A DNA stretch of 9,352 nucleotides. It comes from Acidobacteriota bacterium (GTDB taxonomy: Bacteria; Planctomycetota; Phycisphaerae; WQYP01; JAJZKJ01). Shown piece by piece: positions 6,801 through 9,352 of the stretch (position 1 is its first letter; each line of letters starts with the position of its first letter). Location: positions 1 to 9,352 of the forward strand of contig JAJZKJ010000056.1 in the NCBI GenBank assembly GCA_021804195.1, given 5' to 3'. The notes beneath the pieces are model-generated. The model was not told the origin of the DNA. It did no database searches and saw nothing but the letters and a program-made list of their open reading frames with translations. The translations under genes were made by a program, and so were the position numbers.

Positions 6801-9352
6801 CTACATCGTTACCCTCAGCAACGAAGCAGCCAACTTCAGCCAAGCCGGAACCGCCAATGCTCAAATCAATCTCGTCAACGTGGGCAATGTCAGCGCCACC
6901 GCCACTGCCAACAACGGAAACCAGCATGGCGGCAACATTTACGGTTTTACCCCTGGCCATGCCGGTAACGGCAATATCGCCACCGCAACCGCCGTGGGGA
7001 TCTCGACGGGCATCCCGATAGCTATCGGGACCGGCGGCTACAGTTATGTGACGGCCAGCGCTACTGGCTCTTCCGGAGGCAGTTTTTCAAATAATAATGG
7101 CCACTACTTCGCCTCCGGCAACGGCGGAACCGGAGGCAATGCCATCGCTCAAGCTTTCGGCTCAAATGCTTCATCCAACTCCGTCACAGTCACCGCCGGC
7201 GCGACCGGCGGTACCGGCGGCCATGGCGCTGGCGCCGGAAATGTCGGTGGTAATGGCGGTGCCGCCATCGTGAATAATGCCTCCGGCATTTCCTCCGGCG
7301 GTGGCCCGGTGAGCGTTACCGCCAACGCGACCGGCGGCTCGGGAGGATACGGAGGAAATTACGGCTTTGTGGGCAGCAACGCTGTGGGCGGTAACGGTGC
7401 TAACGCGTCTCTTGGATCAGTCGGCTCCAGTGCCGTCTCCGGCAGCACCACCGGCAAGCTTACCCTTACCCAGAACGCCACCGGTGGCAACAGCGGTGGC
7501 ACCTATCACGCCAGCAATTCCGGCATGGCCGGCAACGCCTCTTCCATCATGGACCTCACCTTCTCCGGCACTGGTACGCCAAGCTACCTGATCGGCAATT
7601 CCAACGCTTATGCCGGCAGCGGCGGCTACAGCCGTAGCCCCGGCAACGAAGCAGCCAACTTCGGCCAAGCCGGAACCGCCGATGCTCAAATCAATCTCAT
7701 GAATGTGGGCAATGTCAGCGCCTCCGCCACCGCCAACAGCGGCGGCCAGCATGGCAGCAACATTTACGGGTACGACTACACCAGCGGTACTGCCGGCAAC
7801 GGCAACATCGCCACCGCCACCGCCGAGGGAATCTCAACCGGCACAGGCGCCGTCGGCGGCTACAGTTATGTGACTGCTAACGCTATAGGCTCTTCCGGTG
7901 GCTACAGTAATCAGGGCAACGGCGGGACTGGCGGCAATGCCACCGCCCAAGCCTACGGTTCGAATGCCTCATCCAACTCTGTCAGCGTCACCGCCGGCGC
8001 TACCGGTGGTGCCGGCGGCCATGGCGCCTTCGGATATGCCGGTGGTAATGGTGGTACCGCCTTCGTGCAGCACGTCTCCGGTATTTCCACTGGCGGCGGT
8101 CTGGTGGACGTTACCGCCAATGCGACTGGCGGTTCGGGCGGATATGGTTACGACGCAGGCGGCAACGGCGAAAATTCCATCTTGATAAATGCCGTCTCCG
8201 GTGCCACCACCGGAAAGCTTACCCTTACCCAGAACGCCACTGGTGGAAATAGCGGTGGTACCTATAGAGGTATAAATGCCGATACGGCCGGTAACGCCTC
8301 CTCCATCATGGACATCACCTTCTCCGGCACCGGTACGCCAAGCTACCTGATCGGCAATTCCAACGCTTATGCCGGCAGCGGCGGCAACAGTGGCGGCGGC
8401 GGCAACAAAGCAGCCAACTTCGGCCAGGCCGGAACCGCCGATGCTCAAATCAATCTCGCCAATGTGGGCAATGTCAGCGCCAACGCCACCGCCGACAACG
8501 GAAACCAGCATGGCAGCAACATTAACCTTTACGGTTTTACCGGCGGCCCTGCCGGCAACGGCAATACCGCCTCCGCCATCTCCGAGGGAAACTCGATCGG
8601 CACAGGCTCCGCCGGCGGCTACAGTTATGTGACGGCCAACGCCACAGGCTCTTCCGGCGGCAGTGTTTTTAATGAAGGCAACTACTCCGTCTTCGGCAAC
8701 GGCGGAACCGGCGGCAATGCCACAGCCCAGGCCACTGGCTCTAATGCCTCATCTAACTCCGTCACTGTCACCGCCAATGCGACCGGCGGCGCTGGCGGTA
8801 GCGGCAGGGGGATCGGCAATAGCGGCGGCAACGGCGGCGATGCCGTTGCCTCCGCGTCCGGAACTTCCACTGGCGGTGGTAATGTCAATGTGACCGCCAA
8901 CGCCACTGGTGGCGCGGGCGGCGTTGGTCTGTATGGCGCCACGGATGGTATCAGTGGCTCGGGCTTGGCCGATGCTTACGGAACCGGCGCAAGCGGCCTG
9001 GTGAAAGTGACCGCGGCATCTAATTTTGCCGGCCTTGTCAACGTAACCGCCCTGGCCAGCGCACCGGTGATCTCCGGCAACACCAGCCACGCCGAGGCGT
9101 TTGCCAATGCTCAGGGCGCGGTGCGCAGCGAGGCTCTGGCCAACGGAATTCAAGCCGCGGCTTTTGTCTGTGCTCTGCCCAACCCTGCCACCGTCAACAG
9201 CGCTTTGACCTCCGCCATTACAAAAGCCGGCGACAGTGTATTGGGCCTGATGACTCTCGCCACGGAAAACATGACCCCCGGCTCAACCACCGCATATCAG
9301 AGCGAAATCGACTGGACGATCAACACCGCCAACATAGAGAACCCCAGCCGGC
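3673..9352 (+). CDS. giant glycine-rich repeat protein, secreted or surface-exposed; 3' end outside the window
   Basis: From the ATG at 3673 the frame stays open to the right edge: at least 1893 codons, no stop, no frameshift seen on reading it through. Residues 1-49 form a long signal peptide with a likely cut after A-V-A (47-49). Residues 50-168 are an introductory Gly/Asn/Thr-rich part, 169-1756 are six long repeat units, and 1757-1893 are a non-repetitive C-terminal section. Gly, Ala, Asn, Thr and Ser dominate; charged residues are scarce, and after the signal peptide the only cysteines I noticed are one in unit 3 (SGSCAVSG, just before unit 4) and one near the end (AFVCALP). A recurrent motif is V-x-V-T-A-N-A-T-G-G-x-G-G, short beta-strand-like stretches alternating with Gly-rich turns, as expected of a beta-solenoid passenger of an adhesin or autotransporter. 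I do not recognise a named family. Bacterial 'beta strand repeat-containing' surface proteins of this style exist, and the C-terminal part (S-V-L-G-L-M-T-L-A-T then Y-Q-S-E-I-D-W-T-I) resembles what I remember from them, but that is recall. How it is anchored (beta-barrel, PEP-CTERM or other) would be shown by the missing end. It is divergent from the PIN gene. Confidence 0.9.
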   Translation, partial: MLNRLNRLNRPDTIAKLLSHKYRRSGRSKRRLAILSLAVSFAAAHVAVANMVEVIGTSGTNGTPSNPNGGPGGNATANASGNTDTSNTAIAIGGAGGYGLGAGATGGNGGVATASASGISTNGSDLFVTVQQTGGNGGYGKSIANGGKGADSILATTIGGTDNAITGATTGKLTLTQNATGGNSGGTNRGGNAGTAGNASSIMDLTFSGTGAPSYLIGNSNAYAGSGGYSRSPGNEAANFGQAGTANTQINLTNVGNVSATATANNRNQYGSNINFYGSTGDHAGNGNTATATAGGISTGTGSAGGYSRVTANATGSSGGRGLTNGFYGPSSFGNGGAGGNATAQAFGSNASSNSVTVTASAIGGAGGGGWGAAISGNGGIATASASGMSTGGGPVNVTANATGGSGGYGGYGAVGGNGANSIMTNAVFGATTGKLTLTQNATGGNSGGTHGGGVAGRAGNASSTLDFNLNTNPLPDGLVPSTFTANSNATGGGGDGGGVLRGFGGPGGNASAQAGITAATSINVTANATGGTGIGGFGGYGYAGGGTGGIAAASASGISTGGGNVNVTTNQIGGSGGEGYLGGNGADSILMNAVSGSTTGRLTLTQNATGGNSGGTNGGDNAGMAGNASSIVDLTFSGTGTPSYLIGNSNAYAGSGGNSGGGGNGATNFGQAGTADAQINLTNVGNVSVTAIANNGNQHGGNINFYGSTGEHAGNGNIAMANAVGISTGTGSAGGYSRVTANATGSSGGYNSNISLDNGGTGGNATAQATGSNASSNSVSVTASAAGGAGGVGGQGTGFGNAGGNGGTATMQYTSGISTGGGPVNVTANVTGGSGGHGSYRSGSGGSGGLAIVQQASGISTGSGPVKVIANVTGGSGGFGYNGRAGGNGGLATMQHATGISTGGGPVNVIANVTGGAGGNSSGNGGAATVNNASGISTDGGPVNVTANATGGSGGYGYNGVVGGNGGDAFLGSAGSCAVSGSTTGKLTLAQNATGGNSGGTNRGGNAGTAGNASSIMDLTFSGAGAPSYLIGNSNAYAGSGGYIVTLSNEAANFSQAGTANAQINLVNVGNVSATATANNGNQHGGNIYGFTPGHAGNGNIATATAVGISTGIPIAIGTGGYSYVTASATGSSGGSFSNNNGHYFASGNGGTGGNAIAQAFGSNASSNSVTVTAGATGGTGGHGAGAGNVGGNGGAAIVNNASGISSGGGPVSVTANATGGSGGYGGNYGFVGSNAVGGNGANASLGSVGSSAVSGSTTGKLTLTQNATGGNSGGTYHASNSGMAGNASSIMDLTFSGTGTPSYLIGNSNAYAGSGGYSRSPGNEAANFGQAGTADAQINLMNVGNVSASATANSGGQHGSNIYGYDYTSGTAGNGNIATATAEGISTGTGAVGGYSYVTANAIGSSGGYSNQGNGGTGGNATAQAYGSNASSNSVSVTAGATGGAGGHGAFGYAGGNGGTAFVQHVSGISTGGGLVDVTANATGGSGGYGYDAGGNGENSILINAVSGATTGKLTLTQNATGGNSGGTYRGINADTAGNASSIMDITFSGTGTPSYLIGNSNAYAGSGGNSGGGGNKAANFGQAGTADAQINLANVGNVSANATADNGNQHGSNINLYGFTGGPAGNGNTASAISEGNSIGTGSAGGYSYVTANATGSSGGSVFNEGNYSVFGNGGTGGNATAQATGSNASSNSVTVTANATGGAGGSGRGIGNSGGNGGDAVASASGTSTGGGNVNVTANATGGAGGVGLYGATDGISGSGLADAYGTGASGLVKVTAASNFAGLVNVTALASAPVISGNTSHAEAFANAQGAVRSEALANGIQAAAFVCALPNPATVNSALTSAITKAGDSVLGLMTLATENMTPGSTTAYQSEIDWTINTANIENPSR
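3676..3702 (+). repeat. three tandem 9-bp repeats in the signal peptide coding region
   Basis: TTGAACCGT, TTGAATCGT and TTGAACCGT follow each other directly after the start codon and encode L-N-R three times. The second differs by one silent base. The period is a multiple of three, so copy-number slippage would change n-region length and charge without breaking the frame. Confidence 0.85.
4177..4965 (+). repeat. giant-gene repeat unit 1 (789 bp, 263 residues)
   Basis: It has the full module order. Block A: T-T-G-K-L-T-L-T-Q-N-A-T-G-G to S-Y-L-I-G-N-S-N-A-Y-A-G-S-G-G. Block B: A-N-F-G-Q-A-G-T-A to N-V-G-N-V-S-A-T-A-T-A and on to G-I-S-T-G-T-G-S-A-G-G-Y. Block C: N-A-T-A-Q-A-F-G-S-N-A-S-S-N-S-V-T-V-T-A. 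Block D: S-G-M-S-T-G-G-G-P-V-N-V-T-A-N-A-T-G-G. Its linker between A and B reads Y-S-R-S-P-G-N-E. Block C carries the poly-G tract at 4774-4789. Confidence 0.85.
4774..4789 (+). repeat. poly-G tract (G8-CT-G6) inside the giant reading frame
   Basis: Eight G at 4774-4781, then CT, then six G at 4784-4789, read as G-G-G-W-G-A. The matching stretches of the other units use mixed GGC/GCC/GGT codons and lack such runs. Slippage by one base would cut translation of the whole downstream protein. Confidence 0.85.
4966..5466 (+). repeat. giant-gene repeat unit 2, shortened (501 bp, 167 residues)
   Basis: It begins like the others (T-T-G-K-L-T-L-T-Q-N-A-T-G-G), but after G-N-A-S-S the sequence becomes T-L-D-F-N-L-N-T-N-P-L-P-D-G. 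It lacks the S-Y-L-I-G-N-S-N-A-Y segment and all of block B found in the other units, then goes on with a diverged block C (I-T-A-A-T-S-I-N-V-T-A-N-A-T-G-G) and a block D (G-I-S-T-G-G-G-N-V-N-V-T). The reading frame is kept. Confidence 0.8.
5467..6621 (+). repeat. giant-gene repeat unit 3, expanded (1155 bp, 385 residues)
   Basis: Blocks A, B and C are as in unit 1, but the A-B linker is N-S-G-G-G-G-N as in unit 6, while its G-I-S-T-G-T-G-S-A-G-G-Y-S-R-V-T segment matches unit 1. Block D is present four times in tandem (from 6118), which explains the extra length compared with the 253-275 residues of full units. The last D copy leads into D-A-F-L-G-S-A-G-S-C-A-V-S-G, which holds one of the few cysteines. 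Confidence 0.85.
6118..6621 (+). repeat. four tandem copies of the short module D inside unit 3
   Basis: Copies begin at 6118, 6244, 6367 and 6475, giving periods of 126, 123 and 108 bp (42, 41 and 36 residues). Each starts S/T-G-I-S-T-x-x-G-P-V-x-V-x-A-N-x-T-G-G and ends in a Gly-rich loop with A-x-V/M-x-x-A. The length differences are whole codons and fall in the Gly-rich loop, as in solenoid turns of variable length. Confidence 0.85.
6622..7446 (+). repeat. giant-gene repeat unit 4 (825 bp, 275 residues)
   Basis: All blocks A-D are present once. The A-B linker reads Y-I-V-T-L-S-N-E, unlike other units. In place of the T-G-S-A stretch after G-I-S-T-G, this unit has I-P-I-A-I-G-T, encoded by the palindrome at 7013-7030. 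Its end (A-S-L-G-S-V-G-S-S-A-V-S-G-S) is shared only with the end of unit 3. Confidence 0.85.
7013..7030 (+). repeat. 18-bp perfect palindrome inside unit 4
   Basis: TCCCGATAGCTATCGGGA is fully self-complementary and occurs once in the window. Taking it out leaves GGC ACC GGC GGC TAC in frame, which resembles the matching site of other units (GGC ACA GG-, then GGC GGC TAC). The site is therefore compatible with insertion of an 18-bp element. I recall similar GATAGCTATC palindromes as abundant scattered repeats in some bacterial genomes, but this is recall only. Confidence 0.8.
7447..8205 (+). repeat. giant-gene repeat unit 5 (759 bp, 253 residues)
   Basis: All blocks A-D are present once. 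Its A-B region is identical to that of unit 1 over 91 bases (7577-7667 against 4307-4397), including the Y-S-R-S-P-G-N-E linker, although three units lie between. Confidence 0.85.
8206..8940 (+). repeat. giant-gene repeat unit 6, last unit (735 bp, 245 residues)
   Basis: Blocks A-D are present. The A-B linker is N-S-G-G-G-G-N as in unit 3. Block D begins S-G-T-S-T-G-G-G-N-V-N-V-T-A-N-A-T-G-G-A-G-G and is followed by non-repetitive sequence instead of a new T-T-G-K-L-T block. Confidence 0.8.
8941..9352 (+). other. non-repetitive C-terminal section of the giant protein (cut by the window end)
   Basis: Residues 1757-1893 have fewer Gly-Gly pairs and more Ala, Leu, Val and charged residues than the repeats, and hold the second cysteine (A-F-V-C-A-L-P). 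The stretch S-H-A-E-A-F-A-N-A-Q-G-A-V-R-S-E-A-L-A-N-G may be helical. It then reads S-V-L-G-L-M-T-L-A-T-E-N and Y-Q-S-E-I-D-W-T-I-N. This looks like the start of a conserved C-terminal domain, possibly for anchoring or secretion; its end is not in the window. Confidence 0.6.

Noticed and set aside
4177..8940. CRISPR-like array or RTX calcium-binding repeats
   Set aside because: The repeats are long, coding and diverged, without constant repeat/spacer lengths. The Gly-rich loops lack the G-G-x-G-x-D nonapeptide of RTX proteins.
3673..9352. PE_PGRS-type mycobacterial protein, because of the many G-G-x-G-G motifs
   Set aside because: There is no PE domain at the N-terminus; instead a cleavable signal peptide and long structured units are present, so the Gly-Gly richness is probably convergent.

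Overview
The window is GC-rich DNA from a bacterium with a Gram-negative type of envelope, judged from an MsbA-like exporter and a very large secreted repeat protein with a long signal peptide. The wording of the exporter's Walker B/D-loop and the style of the repeat protein make me think of the Planctomycetes-Verrucomicrobia-Lentisphaerae group. That is a weak inference, because no rRNA or other marker gene is present.

Left part (1-2822, + strand): the 3' end of an ABC exporter whose membrane domain is cut by the window edge; an intergenic region of about 330 bp with several inverted repeats; and a complete major-facilitator transporter of the phosphate:H+ symporter (Pho84-like) type. These look like ordinary chromosomal genes.

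Middle (2823-3672): a PIN-domain toxin-type gene on the - strand, convergent with the transporter. Its expected antitoxin partner is reduced to a short C-terminal stub whose stop codon overlaps the toxin start. An AT-rich stretch (about 3334-3410) and a GC-rich stretch with hairpins separate it from the divergent gene to the right.

Right part (3673-9352, + strand, at least 5680 bp, 60% of the window): one uninterrupted reading frame that runs off the right edge with at least 1893 codons and no stop. It encodes a Gly/Ala/Asn/Thr/Ser-rich exported protein. A signal peptide with an unusually long basic n-region is followed by six long repeat units (starting at 4177, 4966, 5467, 6622, 7447 and 8206) and then a non-repetitive C-terminal section cut by the window end. 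The units are built from shorter modules of about 36-60 residues that follow a V-x-V-T-A-x-A-T-G-G-x-G-G pattern. Unit 2 has lost a block, unit 3 has four tandem copies of one module, and unit 4 carries an 18-bp perfect palindrome. Exact 91-bp identities between non-adjacent units suggest ongoing recombination. Many frames open on both strands here are by-products of its codon bias.

The giant gene is the most interesting object: a probable surface or secreted beta-solenoid-like protein of unknown function. The genes form no evident single pathway. The exporter and transporter are envelope housekeeping functions, and the toxin stub looks like a decayed toxin-antitoxin module beside the fast-evolving surface gene.
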